From contig JAUNDE010000007.1 in NCBI GenBank assembly GCA_030526265.1, positions 7,917 to 71,916 of the forward strand: a stretch of 64,000 nucleotides of DNA. The letters run 5' to 3'. The notes under the pieces were generated by a model. That model ran no database searches. It saw nothing but the letters and a program-made list of their open reading frames with translations, and was not told the origin of the DNA. Below, piece after piece: positions 15,800 through 25,309 of this stretch (position 1 is the stretch's first letter; each line of letters begins with the position of its first letter). A program made the translations under genes and the position numbers. The DNA comes from Eubacteriales bacterium. GTDB taxonomy: Bacteria > Bacillota > Clostridia > Lachnospirales > Lachnospiraceae.

Positions 15800-16366
15800 C
15801 TACTTTTTCTTCACGCTGTAACCAAATGTTCCGATCTTATCTCCAAGCTCCAGATAAGTACCATGAGAGTAGGCCATAAGACCTGTTTTTTCAAGCTCAA
15901 GTTTACCGGATTCATTCACATAATCCGTATCCACATGAACAGCTGCCACTTCTGCGATAAACATATCATGGCTTCCAAGTTCCTTAATCTCTGTCACTTT
16001 ACATTCGATATTGACCGGGCTCTCCTTAATGAGCGGAGCATATGTAAGATTCTCTGCTTTTTCCGGAGTGAGGTTCATCTCTTTCCATTTATCATAGTCG
16101 CGTCCTGATCTTACTCCGCACCAGTCTGTCGCATACGCAAGGTCTTTTGTGGTCAGGTTCACTACAAATTCCATTGTTTCTTTGATCATCTTATGACTGT
16201 GACGCTCCGGTCTCACCGAAATATAAAGCATCGGTGGATTTGAACAGATCGTTCCTGTCCATGCAATCGTAACAATATTCTGATTTCCATTTTTATCCGC
16301 AACACTTACCATTGCCGCCGGAAGCGGATAAAGCATATTTCCGGCTTTCCAAATTTCTTTTGCCAT
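15800..16366 (-). CDS. Flavin reductase family protein (FMN-binding)
   Basis: A 188-residue flavoredoxin/flavin-reductase-like protein with an FMN-binding split barrel. It has ALPAAMVSV-like PLPAAMVSVADKNG, IAWTGTICSNPPMLYISVRPERHS (FMN phosphate region) and the TKDLAYATDWCGVRSGRDYDK segment typical of the clostridial members. It probably transfers electrons to or from FMN; the partner is unknown. The start at 16366 is set by AGGGAG seven bases upstream. It lies 19 bases after the pyrophosphatase gene, so it is in the same operon. Confidence 0.9.
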   Translation of the reverse strand: MAKEIWKAGNMLYPLPAAMVSVADKNGNQNIVTIAWTGTICSNPPMLYISVRPERHSHKMIKETMEFVVNLTTKDLAYATDWCGVRSGRDYDKWKEMNLTPEKAENLTYAPLIKESPVNIECKVTEIKELGSHDMFIAEVAAVHVDTDYVNESGKLELEKTGLMAYSHGTYLELGDKIGTFGYSVKKK

Positions 16367-16385
16367 TTTTATTCTCCCTGTCTTA

Positions 16386-18041
16386 CTAATGCTGAATCGC
16401 CGATACAAGCACCGGCACAAGCTGTTTCTTTCTGGAAACAACACCTTTTAAAATAAGCTTTTCTTCCTGCTCCGGATGATCAAATGCCTCGATGATCGTC
16501 TCTCGTGCACCTTTTCCGCTGCATAAGATTTCTGATGATTCACTCAGAATATTCGTAAGCATCAGGAATACCATATCAAGCCCTCTCTGAATCTCGATCG
16601 TTGGCAGGTACTCCTGAAGTCTGCCTCTTACTTTATCGAGCTCCTCTCCACTCATCGAATTGATCTGACCTACACCGAACACTTTGTTTCCTACTGTAAA
16701 CTGTTTGAAATCCTGGAAACAGATTTCCTCTGAAGTCTTACCTTCGAGGTTGCTTCCGGCATTAAACATATCACATGCCATCTGTTCCATATCAATGTCT
16801 GCAATCCCGGAAAGCGCTTCTGCAGCCACTCTGTCATATGCTGTACATGTCGGCGAACGGAACAATAACGTGTCAGAAATAATGGCAGAGCAGAGAATTC
16901 CTGCGATATGTGGTGGAATTTCCACACCATTTTCCTGATACATCTGATAAATGATCGTTCCTGTACATCCAACCGGTTGATTACGGAAATAAACAGGACC
17001 CATTGTCTCGATACTGCCCAGTCTGTGATGATCGATGATTTCCATAATTTCCGCTTCTTCAAGTCCTTTTACAGCCTGTGATTTTTCATTGTGATCTACC
17101 AGGATGACCTGTTTTCTCTGTGCACTCATGACACGACGTCTGGATATAAATCCCTGAAGCTTTCCTTCTGCATTCAGGATCGGGAAATCACGGATCTTCG
17201 TCTTTGTGATCTCTTCTTTGATCTCATCAAGATAATCATCCAATTTGAAATGATAGAGCTGTCCCGTTGTCATGAAATACTTTACAGGAATACTCTGATT
17301 GATCAGCCTCGCTGTCGTAAATGTGTCATAAGGTGTACGGATGATCACAATTCCCTGTGCCTGAGCTCTTCTTAGAAGCACTTCTGCGACTTCTGCACCC
17401 TGACACACAACAATACAGCTCACATTCAGGTCAATGGCATATGCCTGCGACTCGTAGCGGTTTCCCAGGATCACCAGATCATTCTTCTCAATAAATTCTG
17501 CCATTGCCTCTGTGCTGGATGCACCGATCGTCACTTTTCCCTCTGTAAAACACCTGGTGGCATCTCCCGTCAGCAATTCTCCATTCAGTGTATCAATGAT
17601 ATTCTGATACTGCGTCTTTGCCTTGCTGAGCATTGTATTATCATACTCATCCATATATGATCTGACGATATCACCTGTTGTAGCGATACCGATCAGCTTA
17701 TCATCTTCAAGAACAGGAATCGTCTTTACATTCTGCTTTTTCATCAATTCCCATACGAATTTACTGGACACATCCGGAGAAACACCTGTGATGTGGTGTA
17801 AACTTGCATCCTGCACCTGCATTCTGACATCAGCCAGATACTTTGGGATCTCAACACCAAACTTATTTAATACATATCTGGTCTCGTCATTCACGGCACC
17901 CGCACGCCTTGCCTCATAACGTTCTCCGGTTATTTCCCTTTTCAAATGTGCATATGCAATCGCAGAGCAAACAGAGTCTGTGTCAGGGTTTTTATGCCCA
18001 ACCACATATACCGTTCTATTGTTATCCTTCATCATATTCAT
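16386..18041 (-). CDS. ppaC: CBS-domain manganese-dependent inorganic pyrophosphatase
   Basis: Family II (DHH) pyrophosphatase with a regulatory insert, 551 residues. It hydrolyses PPi to phosphate in the cytoplasm. The DHH part begins GHKNPDTDSVCSAIAYA (residues 15-31). A CBS domain (around ITGVSPDVSSKFVWELM), a DRTGG-like segment and a second CBS (SIPVKYFMTTGQLYHF) form the insert. The catalytic domain resumes with ILVDHNEKSQAV, the IIDHHRLG motif, and a DHHA2 region. In characterised clostridial homologues the insert senses adenine nucleotides. The start at 18041 follows GGAAGG six bases upstream. Confidence 0.95.
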   Translation of the reverse strand: MNMMKDNNRTVYVVGHKNPDTDSVCSAIAYAHLKREITGERYEARRAGAVNDETRYVLNKFGVEIPKYLADVRMQVQDASLHHITGVSPDVSSKFVWELMKKQNVKTIPVLEDDKLIGIATTGDIVRSYMDEYDNTMLSKAKTQYQNIIDTLNGELLTGDATRCFTEGKVTIGASSTEAMAEFIEKNDLVILGNRYESQAYAIDLNVSCIVVCQGAEVAEVLLRRAQAQGIVIIRTPYDTFTTARLINQSIPVKYFMTTGQLYHFKLDDYLDEIKEEITKTKIRDFPILNAEGKLQGFISRRRVMSAQRKQVILVDHNEKSQAVKGLEEAEIMEIIDHHRLGSIETMGPVYFRNQPVGCTGTIIYQMYQENGVEIPPHIAGILCSAIISDTLLFRSPTCTAYDRVAAEALSGIADIDMEQMACDMFNAGSNLEGKTSEEICFQDFKQFTVGNKVFGVGQINSMSGEELDKVRGRLQEYLPTIEIQRGLDMVFLMLTNILSESSEILCSGKGARETIIEAFDHPEQEEKLILKGVVSRKKQLVPVLVSAIQH

Positions 18042-18132
18042 GCATATCCTTCCTTCTTTTTCTGCTATATAAAGCTTGCCATTTTTTTGGTATTTCGTCA
18101 ACCAAAAACAGCCTTTCCGAATTATTTTCTTT

Positions 18133-18161
18133 TTGAACAAAAAGGTTCTGTGTGATATACT
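18133..18161 (+). promoter_or_regulatory. Promoter of the S1-domain gene
   Basis: TTGAAC at 18133-18138, a 17-base spacer, TATACT at 18156-18161, about 70 bases before the ATG. Confidence 0.7.
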
Positions 18162-18229
18162 GTTTTCATAAAAATCAGATGCTTGCCGATCAGTGATTCA
18201 GGCAAAACATTCAGAAAGGATTATTTCAT

Positions 18230-18916
18230 ATGAGCGAAGAATTATTAAAAACAGAAACAGAAGCATCTGCAGAAACGATGGCAGATTACGAGGAACATTT
18301 TGACGATGCCAATCCATGGAACATTGTAAAAGATTACATGGAAAAAGGAACACGCCTCACCGTCAAGATCGAAGGTATTGTAAAGGGTGGCGCGATCGCC
18401 ATGGTAGAAGGAATCCGTGGTTTTATTCCGGCATCAAGATTATCCTTATCATATGTAGAAGATCTGGAGGATTTCCTTTTGAAGGAAATTGATGTGATTG
18501 TCCTTGATGCGGATCAGGCTAATAATCGCCTTGTTCTTTCAGCAAGAGAGATCTTAAAAGAAAAAGAAAAGCTTGAAAAAGAAGCCAGAGTCGCAGCCGT
18601 AAAAGTCGGCAGCGTGATGTCAGGTGTCATTGACAGCGTACAGAACTACGGTGCATTTGTAAATCTTGAAAATGGTCTTTCAGGACTCATCCACGTATCC
18701 CAGATCAGCAATAAACGTGTGAAATCTCCTTCTTCCGTACTGAACAAAGGTGATGAGGTGAAGGTGAAGATCATCGGCGTGAAAGATGGAAAGATCAGCC
18801 TCAGCATGAAAGCGCTTGAGGAAGTCATTGAGGAACCGGTTGAAAAGGTAGTGATTCCAAAGGCAGAGGATATCGGAACCAGCCTTGGAGATCTGTTCAA
18901 GAATATCAAACTGTAA
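18230..18916 (+). CDS. S1 RNA-binding domain protein (two S1 motifs)
   Basis: A 228-residue cytoplasmic protein with an acidic N-terminal tail and two S1/OB-fold domains. The first spans about residues 38-108 (GTRLTVKIEGIVKGGAI, GIRGFIPASRLS). The second spans 120-195 (GSVMSGVIDSVQNYGAFVNL, GLSGLIHVSQIS). It is shorter than ribosomal protein S1 and resembles the small clostridial S1-like proteins, so a role in translation or RNA turnover is likely but unspecified. AGAAAGGA precedes the ATG. It ends in the convergent gap carrying repeat copy B. Confidence 0.9.
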   Translation: MSEELLKTETEASAETMADYEEHFDDANPWNIVKDYMEKGTRLTVKIEGIVKGGAIAMVEGIRGFIPASRLSLSYVEDLEDFLLKEIDVIVLDADQANNRLVLSAREILKEKEKLEKEARVAAVKVGSVMSGVIDSVQNYGAFVNLENGLSGLIHVSQISNKRVKSPSSVLNKGDEVKVKIIGVKDGKISLSMKALEEVIEEPVEKVVIPKAEDIGTSLGDLFKNIKL

Positions 18917-19008
18917 AACCAGCGATGAGCACAAGAACACCCGTGCAGATGCGATGTTCCTGTACTCTCATGCAAACAAAATCAGAAAGTTTCAAAACAA
19001 CAATAAAC

Positions 19009-19216
19009 AAACAGAAAAAGACACATCATCAAAACAAGAAGATGTAACAAACGAAAAAGACACATCATCAAAACACGTTGCCTTTCATTCACTTCACTTC
19101 GGTTTTATCGCACCCGTACATCGTTCGCGATAAAAGCGTTTGCTCCTCGTACGGGCGCAAAACCAGTGAAGCTCATCCGGCTTCCTATTGTTTTGATGAT
19201 GTGTCTTTTTCTGTTT
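19009..19216. repeat. Long inverted-repeat element, copy B (full form)
   Basis: The outer right arm (19189-19216) is complementary over about 28 bases to a distal left arm (19009-19036). It is also complementary over 22 bases to a second, proximal copy of that arm (19054-19075), so the left arm is duplicated in tandem. The core (about 19090-19172) forms an inner stem CTTCAC/GTGAAG, GGTTTT/AAAACC, GC/GC, CCCGTAC/GTACGGG. Its 29-base loop (ATCGTTCGCGATA...GCTCCTC) is almost identical in copy C. It fills the gap between convergent S1 and aldose epimerase genes. No ORF or transposase is present. Confidence 0.85.
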
Positions 19217-19294
19217 ATATCATTTTCTGTTTTATGACACATTTTTTTCTTAATTCTATAACAAAAAGCATGCAAGCAATTCTCTTCTCAGCTA

Positions 19295-20158
19295 CTAATC
19301 CAGCTCGATACTCCACTTGTTCGTGTACTCTTCACCCTCACCAAGGCGGATCAGATCGGATTTATAACGAAATTCTTCCACGATGTCCTGCCTGGAAGGC
19401 AGTGAAGCCCACGGTTCTATACACAGATACGGTGCACCCGGCGCGTGCCACAGACCGAGATAAGGAAATGCCGGATACGAAAGTGTCACTTTTCTTTCAC
19501 CCTTATCAGACTTCAGCGTCACTTTGTCTGACATGTGTCTCAGCAGGATCGTATCTTCAAAGATACCATAGGAAAGCTTCAGAAACTTATCATGTTCAAG
19601 AGAAAACCGCTCATCTTTGCCACTTAAGAAGCCGGTTTCTGTAAGTCCGATCTTCTGAGGGAGACAAGGTCCGGTAAATTCCAGATAATAATCATCGAAT
19701 TTCAGTCCTTCATCAAACGGAAGACAAAATCCCGGATGTCCACCGATTCCAAAGTACATCGTATCATCCGAAAGATTTATCACATGATATGCGATGCAGA
19801 TCTTATTATCTTTCAGTTCATATACAACACGCAATATAAAACGATACGGGTACACCCGATATGTCATTTCATCATCATGAAGCTCAAATGTAATGCTCTC
19901 TTCCGTTTTATCCACAACAGTGTATGGAAGGATCCTTGCAAATCCATGGATTCCCATTTCGTATTGTTTTCCATTCAGCAAATATTTTCCGTCTGTAAGC
20001 CTTCCTACGCACGGAAACAAAATCGGGGCTCTCTCAGACCAGTAATGCTCATCACCGTTCCACAAATACTCTGTTTCTTTGAATCTGACAGACTGTATCT
20101 CTGCTCCCATATCAGATATCGTAACACATATTTTCCCATTCTTAATCTGATACTCCAT
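19295..20158 (-). CDS. Aldose 1-epimerase family protein (LacX-like)
   Basis: Galactose-mutarotase-fold enzyme of 287 residues, probably interconverting sugar anomers in the cytoplasm. Features are AEIQSVRFKETEYLWNGDEH near the N-terminus, MGIHGFARI (His), GIGGHPGFCLPF (second His) and IEPWAS (Glu) near the C-terminus, as in COG2017 proteins. It is the last gene of a four-gene operon, 18 bases after the C-GCAxxG-C-C gene. The physiological sugar is unknown. Confidence 0.9.
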   Translation of the reverse strand: MEYQIKNGKICVTISDMGAEIQSVRFKETEYLWNGDEHYWSERAPILFPCVGRLTDGKYLLNGKQYEMGIHGFARILPYTVVDKTEESITFELHDDEMTYRVYPYRFILRVVYELKDNKICIAYHVINLSDDTMYFGIGGHPGFCLPFDEGLKFDDYYLEFTGPCLPQKIGLTETGFLSGKDERFSLEHDKFLKLSYGIFEDTILLRHMSDKVTLKSDKGERKVTLSYPAFPYLGLWHAPGAPYLCIEPWASLPSRQDIVEEFRYKSDLIRLGEGEEYTNKWSIELD

Positions 20159-20176
20159 CGTTGCATCCTCTATGAG

Positions 20177-20581
20177 TTATAAAATCTCATCCAGTACTTC
20201 TACTGCAGTTTTCACACAATCTCTGCAGCAGGGAAGTGGCTGCGGACCTTTCTCTGTAAGCAGATCACTACATTTGATCGATCCTTTTTTCTCCTTAAAA
20301 ATCTCAGCTGCCTTCATGATCTTCTCATAAGTATCTGCCTTTGTCTTATATGGGTCAGACAGATCTCCTGCCGAATTCGAAAGTCCGATCGTCATAAACA
20401 TTCCCGTAACCGCTCCACATGTTTCTTTCAGACCGCCCATTCCAAGTCCAAAACCTTCGGTCATACGAAAGACGTCTTCCTCTTTCATGCCAAACTCTTC
20501 ACAGTAACAACAGACAACTGACTGACAACAGTTATACATGCTGTTAAACTTTTCCCGGGCCATTTCAACTTTTGATTTCAT
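20177..20581 (-). CDS. C-GCAxxG-C-C family redox protein
   Basis: Small 134-residue cysteine-rich protein. It shows the family pattern: paired cysteines near residue 18 (CCQSVVCCYC), the glycine-rich GFGLGMGGLKETCGAVTG, a lone cysteine in CSDLLTEKG, and the final CCRDCV. Members are thought to act in redox reactions; the mechanism is not established. It sits 24 bases downstream of hslO, itself a cysteine-switch chaperone, so a link to thiol stress is plausible but inferred. Confidence 0.9.
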   Translation of the reverse strand: MKSKVEMAREKFNSMYNCCQSVVCCYCEEFGMKEEDVFRMTEGFGLGMGGLKETCGAVTGMFMTIGLSNSAGDLSDPYKTKADTYEKIMKAAEIFKEKKGSIKCSDLLTEKGPQPLPCCRDCVKTAVEVLDEIL

Positions 20582-20605
20582 TCTCTTCTCCTACCGTTCA
20601 TAAAA

Positions 20606-21484
20606 CTATACATCACTTCTCTCGATAATGTCTTTCAATTCATCCAATGTATATTTGTATGCACTGTTGCAGAAATGACATTTCACTTCGATATCCTCTC
20701 CATCATCGATCATCGCCTGGATCTCATCTCTTCCAAGACTCACAACTGCTTTTTCTACTCTTTCTTTCGAACAGTTACAATAGAACTGCGTCGGAAGTGT
20801 ATCTGTGATCTCCAGCCCAAGATTTCCGAGAAGTTTCTCAAGGATCTGTTCCGGTGTCAGACCTTCTTCCAGAAGATCAACAACTGAAGTAACACTTTTC
20901 AGATTTTCTTCCAGTTGATCGATCACCTTATCTTCTGCATATGGCATAAGCTGAATGATAAATCCGCCGGCACATTTCACTGTGTTGTCTTTTTCCATCA
21001 GAACACCGAGCCCGACAGAAGACGGAATCTGTTCAGAATTCATATAATAATATGTGAGGTCCTGTGCGATCTCACTTGTTTCAAGAATCGTCTGACCAAC
21101 GTATGGTTCTTTCAGTCCCATATCTTTGATGACATTTAAAATACCAAGATCAAGTGCATCAGCCACATTGATTTTACCATTTTTGCTCTCTGTCACAGCA
21201 TCCGGATTAAACACATATCCCTTTACATTCCCCTGGTTATCTGTTGTCACCGTGATTCCTCCAAGCGGTCCGTCACAACGTATCTGCAGCGTAAGAATAT
21301 CATTGTCATTCTTCATCATCGCTCCCATCATTGTTCCGGCTGTCATGAGCTGTCCGAGTGCAACAGTTGCAACCGGGCTTGTATTGTGGCGTCTTCTGGC
21401 CTCTTCCGTAACTTCTTTTGTATATGCAGCAAACGCACGGATCTGACTGTCTGCTGCTGTTGCTCTTACAATATAATCTGACAT
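20606..21484 (-). CDS. hslO: Redox-regulated chaperone Hsp33 (HslO)
   Basis: A 292-residue holdase chaperone activated by oxidation in the cytoplasm. The N-terminal core has the start MSDYIVRATAADSQIRAF and SPVATVALGQLMTAGTMM. The C-terminal zinc switch has four cysteines as C-x-C (CNCS) and C-x2-C (CHFC), the last near residue 275. The start at 21484 is chosen for AAAGGA eight bases upstream and for matching the family N-terminus. It is second in the operon, 17 bases after the methyltransferase gene. Confidence 0.97.
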   Translation of the reverse strand: MSDYIVRATAADSQIRAFAAYTKEVTEEARRRHNTSPVATVALGQLMTAGTMMGAMMKNDNDILTLQIRCDGPLGGITVTTDNQGNVKGYVFNPDAVTESKNGKINVADALDLGILNVIKDMGLKEPYVGQTILETSEIAQDLTYYYMNSEQIPSSVGLGVLMEKDNTVKCAGGFIIQLMPYAEDKVIDQLEENLKSVTSVVDLLEEGLTPEQILEKLLGNLGLEITDTLPTQFYCNCSKERVEKAVVSLGRDEIQAMIDDGEDIEVKCHFCNSAYKYTLDELKDIIERSDV

Positions 21485-21501
21485 AAATCGATTCCTTTCT
21501 G

Positions 21502-22257
21502 CTATTTTCCACACTCTCTTGCGATCACACTGATACGTTCACTCTCTTCTGCAGGCATCTCTTTCGTATATGCATCATAAGCAGTGACAAATTCAAGTCC
21601 TGACCGCTCTATGAGTTCTTTCATCTTTTCTAATGTATAGGCTTTCTGCAAATGTGTTTCCTGATATTTCCTGAACAACCCACCTTCTGATTCTCTGATA
21701 AATAATGTAATTTCGTACTCATTAATCTTTTCCTCATCATAATAATAGTTGTCCCATATGAAACTTGCATCTTCTCTGTTCTCAGCAATCGTCTGATCTC
21801 CGAGCACATCTCTGTACTTATATTCCGTATTGAAATCGAACACAAAGATTCCCTTAGGATCCAGATAGTTATTCACAAGTCCAAATACCGTAACAAGTTC
21901 ATCTTCACATGTAATATAGTTCACACAGTCACATGCGCTGATCACAGCTCTTACTGTTCCGTACAATTCGAATTCCCGCATATCCTGCTGAAGATATAAA
22001 ATATCATAATCACTTTCGCACTTTTTATTTTGTGCGATCTCAAGCATATCTGCGGATGCATCAACTCCGATCATATCGTATCCAAATGCAGCCATCTGTT
22101 CCGTGATACTTCCCGTACCACATCCAAGATCCAGAACAAGACCGTCTTCTATACGATACTCACATAACAAATCTCTGATATATCCTGCCCATTCTTCATA
22201 CGGAACATTATCCATGAATGTATCATAGACCATCGCAAAATTCGTATATGCTTCCAT
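21502..22257 (-). CDS. Class I SAM-dependent methyltransferase
   Basis: Methyltransferase of 251 residues with motif I LVLDLGCGTGSITEQM near residue 40, an acidic loop IGVDASADML and motif IV-like AVISACDCVNYI. The architecture (TNFAMVYDTFMDNVPYEEW at the start) matches the small-molecule methyltransferases common in Clostridia. The substrate is unknown. It is the first gene of the operon with hslO, the C-GCAxxG-C-C gene and the aldose epimerase gene. The start at 22257 excludes an AT-rich in-frame extension. Confidence 0.88.
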   Translation of the reverse strand: MEAYTNFAMVYDTFMDNVPYEEWAGYIRDLLCEYRIEDGLVLDLGCGTGSITEQMAAFGYDMIGVDASADMLEIAQNKKCESDYDILYLQQDMREFELYGTVRAVISACDCVNYITCEDELVTVFGLVNNYLDPKGIFVFDFNTEYKYRDVLGDQTIAENREDASFIWDNYYYDEEKINEYEITLFIRESEGGLFRKYQETHLQKAYTLEKMKELIERSGLEFVTAYDAYTKEMPAEESERISVIARECGK

Positions 22258-22447
22258 AATCCATCTCTTTTCATATTTTTTTACAGTATAACAAAAAAAA
22301 TGTAAATGTGCCACCATTTCCAAAACGCAAAAAATAATGCCTCTGTTCCCCCTGTTGAGTTTGATATAACAATCTCACCAAAAAATGTCTTTGGTATTAC
22401 GTTTTATTATTTCAACATCACTTTTATTAATTTCTTTCGTTAAATTA

Positions 22448-22476
22448 TTGACATTCTGTTTCTCATATGTTAATGT
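22448..22476 (+). promoter_or_regulatory. Promoter of the alanine/glycine symporter gene
   Basis: Consensus TTGACA (22448-22453), 17 bases, TAATGT (22471-22476), about 100 bases before the ATG. The leader carries two GGTTTAAA repeats (about 22488 and 22511), one within the palindrome GTTTAAAC. No glycine riboswitch is visible. The rest of the 320-base gap holds nothing else recognised. Confidence 0.7.
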
Positions 22477-22578
22477 TTGGACTGTGGTTTAAATGCGGTT
22501 CAAAAGATCGGTTTAAACATAATATATAAGATACGGAAAAGAGCAAATCAAAACGTTATCTAAAGGAGGAAAATCGTA

Positions 22579-24090
22579 ATGGGAGCAATTAGTAGTTTCA
22601 TTGACGCTGTAAATGGTTTTACATGGGGCGTCTGGATGCTTGTCTTAATCATGGGAAGTGGTATTTACTTCACGATCAGACTGCACTTTTTCCAGTTTGT
22701 TCATTTCACAGACATGTGGAAGAGAATTTTTGAAAAAGGTGATTCTGATTCCGGTATCTCTGCTTTCGGTTCGTTCTGTACGACAATGGCAATGCGTGTA
22801 GGTACCGGTAACGTAGCCGGTGTTGCGGTTGCACTTTTTGCAGGTGGTCCTGGAGCATTATTCTGGATGATCATCGCAGGTATGACAAACTCTGCAGTAT
22901 GTTTTGTAGAGTGTACAACAGCAGTTCTTTACAAGACAAAGATTGATGGTCAGTACCGGGGCGGTGGTGCTTACTGTGCTGAAAGAGGTCTTGGTAAGAA
23001 TAAAGGTGGATTCTGGAAAGCATATGGCGGATTTATGGCAGCAATCCTCATGGTTGGTACAGCCTGCTTCATGCCTGCCGCAGCTACATACACAATCGCT
23101 GATGGATTCAACAATGCTTTACATATCCCAATGTGGGTAACATCTCTTGTTATCGCACTTGTAATGCTTATCGTAGTTGTTGGTGGTGTTAAGAGAATCA
23201 GTAAGGTAGCCGAGACAATCGTACCATTTATGACAGCTATCTACCTGATCGCAGCAGTTGCAATCATCATTCTTAACATTACACACCTTCCGGCAGTAAT
23301 TGGTATGATTCTTACGAATGCATTCAGCAAAACAGCACTCCTCGGTGGTGGAATCGGTGTTGCGATCCAGCAGGGTGTTAAGAGAGGTACTTTCTCAAGT
23401 GCTTCCGGTATGGGTGAATCTTCTCCAACAGCTGCTGCTACAGAGACATCTCATCCTGTAAAACAGGGTATGGCAAATGCAGCAGGTGTATGGCTTGACA
23501 CAGTTATCGTCTGTACAGCATCTGGTATGATGATGCTCATGACTGACTGCTTCAACACAAGCTTCGGCTATGTAGGTTCCGGAGAAGGAATGGCTGAACT
23601 TGCAGCAGCAAACGCAGGCGGCGGTGTTGCTTTCGTACAGGCTGCAGCAAGTACGATCATGGGAAGCATCGCTCCTGTATTCATTGCGATCATGCTTGCA
23701 CTCTTCTCTTTCACTTGCCTGATCAGCTACTACTATGAAGCCGAGACAGCAGCAATGTACCTCTTCCAGGGTGAGAATAAAGCAAAGATACGTAAAGTTG
23801 TAACAAAGATCATGCAGATCGGTATGCCGGTGCTCATCTTCTTATGGGGCAACATTGAATCAACAATGGCATGGAACTTATCCGACTTTGCACTTGGAAC
23901 ATGTACATGGATCAACATGCTTGTCGTATTGCTTCTTTCACCAAAGGCATTCGTTCTTTACAAAGATTATGAGGCACAGATGAAAGCAGGAAAAGATCCA
24001 TACTATAATCCGGACAAAATCACATGGGATGGTGTCGATGTCGAAATGTGGAAAGACATCAATAAAAAGAAAATCGAAAATGATAAATAA
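22579..24090 (+). CDS. Alanine/glycine:cation symporter (AGCS family)
   Basis: Sodium-coupled amino-acid transporter of 503 residues with about ten hydrophobic helices. Family signatures include FTWGVWMLVLIMGSGIYFTI at the N-terminus, MRVGTGNVAGVAVALFAGGP, and VKRGTFSSASGMGESSPTAA after the middle helices. Transport of alanine or glycine is expected. The ribosome site is AAAGGAGG nine bases upstream. It is monocistronic, ending in a bidirectional terminator shared with ilvE. Confidence 0.95.
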   Translation: MGAISSFIDAVNGFTWGVWMLVLIMGSGIYFTIRLHFFQFVHFTDMWKRIFEKGDSDSGISAFGSFCTTMAMRVGTGNVAGVAVALFAGGPGALFWMIIAGMTNSAVCFVECTTAVLYKTKIDGQYRGGGAYCAERGLGKNKGGFWKAYGGFMAAILMVGTACFMPAAATYTIADGFNNALHIPMWVTSLVIALVMLIVVVGGVKRISKVAETIVPFMTAIYLIAAVAIIILNITHLPAVIGMILTNAFSKTALLGGGIGVAIQQGVKRGTFSSASGMGESSPTAAATETSHPVKQGMANAAGVWLDTVIVCTASGMMMLMTDCFNTSFGYVGSGEGMAELAAANAGGGVAFVQAAASTIMGSIAPVFIAIMLALFSFTCLISYYYEAETAAMYLFQGENKAKIRKVVTKIMQIGMPVLIFLWGNIESTMAWNLSDFALGTCTWINMLVVLLLSPKAFVLYKDYEAQMKAGKDPYYNPDKITWDGVDVEMWKDINKKKIENDK

Positions 24091-24132
24091 TTCTGTTTCG
24101 ATTTGCTCATTTCCAAACTGAATCATATAATA

Positions 24133-24166
24133 AAAAAATGGTCCTGAAAATTCAGGGCCATTTTTT
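24133..24166. terminator. Bidirectional terminator between symporter and ilvE
   Basis: AAAAAATGG-T-CCTGAA pairs with TTCAGG-G-CCATTTTTT around a very short loop. A-runs on one side and T-runs on the other give a T-tract in both directions, serving the plus-strand symporter and the minus-strand ilvE. Confidence 0.9.
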
Positions 24167-24183
24167 ACATATTCTCTTTAATT

Positions 24184-25212
24184 CTATTCACAGATCGTGC
24201 AGATCCATCCTTCCGGAGCTTCGATTCTGCCCATCTGGATACCTGTCAATGTATCATACAGTTTCTTTGTAACAGGTCCCATCTCTTCCATTCCGCTTGG
24301 GAAGCAGATCTCTTTGCCATGGTCAACGACCTTTCCAACAGGTGATATAACCGCTGCTGTTCCGCAAAGTCCGCATTCAGCGAAATCTTTCAGTTCATCC
24401 AGATAAACTTCTCTCTCCTCAACTTCAAGTCCAAGATAATCCTTTGCAACTACTATAAGAGAACGCCTTGTAATAGATGGCAGGATCGTGCTTGATTTTG
24501 GAGTCACCACTTTACCGTCTTTTGTAACGAAAATGAAGTTCGCTCCACCTGTCTCTTCTACTTTTGTTCTTGTAGCTGCATCCAGATACATGTTCTCATC
24601 ATATCCCTGATTGTGTGCATCTACGATTGCATGAAGACTCATTGCATAGTTAAGACCAGCCTTTACATGACCTGTACCATGCGGTGCTGCACGATCAAAA
24701 TCACACACACGAATGGTGATCGGCTTTGCTCCGCCTTTGAAATATGGTCCAACAGGTGTTGCAAACACACGGAACTGATACTGGGAAGCCGGTTTCACTC
24801 CGATAACAGGATCAATACCAAACATATATGGGCGAAGATAAAGTGTTGCACCTGATCCGTAAGGTGGAACATACGCTGCATTTGCAGCCACTACTTCCTT
24901 CACCGCTTTTATAAACATCTCTTTTGATACCGGAGGCATCTCAAGTCTCTTAGCGGAATCAATCATTCTCTCTGCATTTAAGTCCGGACGGAATGTAACA
25001 ATACGTCCATCTTCTGTTGTGTAGGCTTTCAAACCTTCGAAACAAGTCTGTGCATACTGAAGAACTCCTGCACATTCGTTCATTACAATATTTGCATCCT
25101 CAGTAAGAGTGCCTTCATCCCATGCGCCATCTTTGTAATTCGCAACGAATCTTTTATCTGTCTGAATATACCCAAATCCAAGATTTGACCAATCGATATT
25201 TTTCTTTTCCAT
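24184..25212 (-). CDS. ilvE: Branched-chain amino-acid aminotransferase
   Basis: PLP enzyme of 342 residues catalysing the last step of valine, leucine and isoleucine synthesis. It is of the group II BCAT type: WDEGTL, FEGLKAYTTEDG, RPDLNAERM, the PLP-lysine segment GHVKAGLNYAMSLHA near residue 185, and VEETGGANFIFV. The start at 25212 (MEKKNIDW) has GGAGGA nine bases upstream. It lies downstream of ilvB and ilvN with a 97-base gap, so all three biosynthetic steps are linked. Confidence 0.96.
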   Translation of the reverse strand: MEKKNIDWSNLGFGYIQTDKRFVANYKDGAWDEGTLTEDANIVMNECAGVLQYAQTCFEGLKAYTTEDGRIVTFRPDLNAERMIDSAKRLEMPPVSKEMFIKAVKEVVAANAAYVPPYGSGATLYLRPYMFGIDPVIGVKPASQYQFRVFATPVGPYFKGGAKPITIRVCDFDRAAPHGTGHVKAGLNYAMSLHAIVDAHNQGYDENMYLDAATRTKVEETGGANFIFVTKDGKVVTPKSSTILPSITRRSLIVVAKDYLGLEVEEREVYLDELKDFAECGLCGTAAVISPVGKVVDHGKEICFPSGMEEMGPVTKKLYDTLTGIQMGRIEAPEGWICTICE

Positions 25213-25309
25213 GATTCTCATTCCTCCATTCTTCCACAAATTACTTTTTTATTATAATACGCTCATTTGCCAAATTCAAGAGTGCACTCTGTTTTTTTGA
25301 ATTTGTTTT

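Noticed and set aside
19009..19216. Repeat copy B as an insertion sequence or CRISPR array
   Set aside because: No transposase ORF and no regularly spaced direct repeats with unique spacers; the structure is a single long hairpin with one duplicated arm.
22258..22578. Possible glycine riboswitch before the alanine/glycine symporter
   Set aside because: The promoter leaves about 100 bases of leader without the tandem aptamer core; only short GGTTTAAA repeats are seen.
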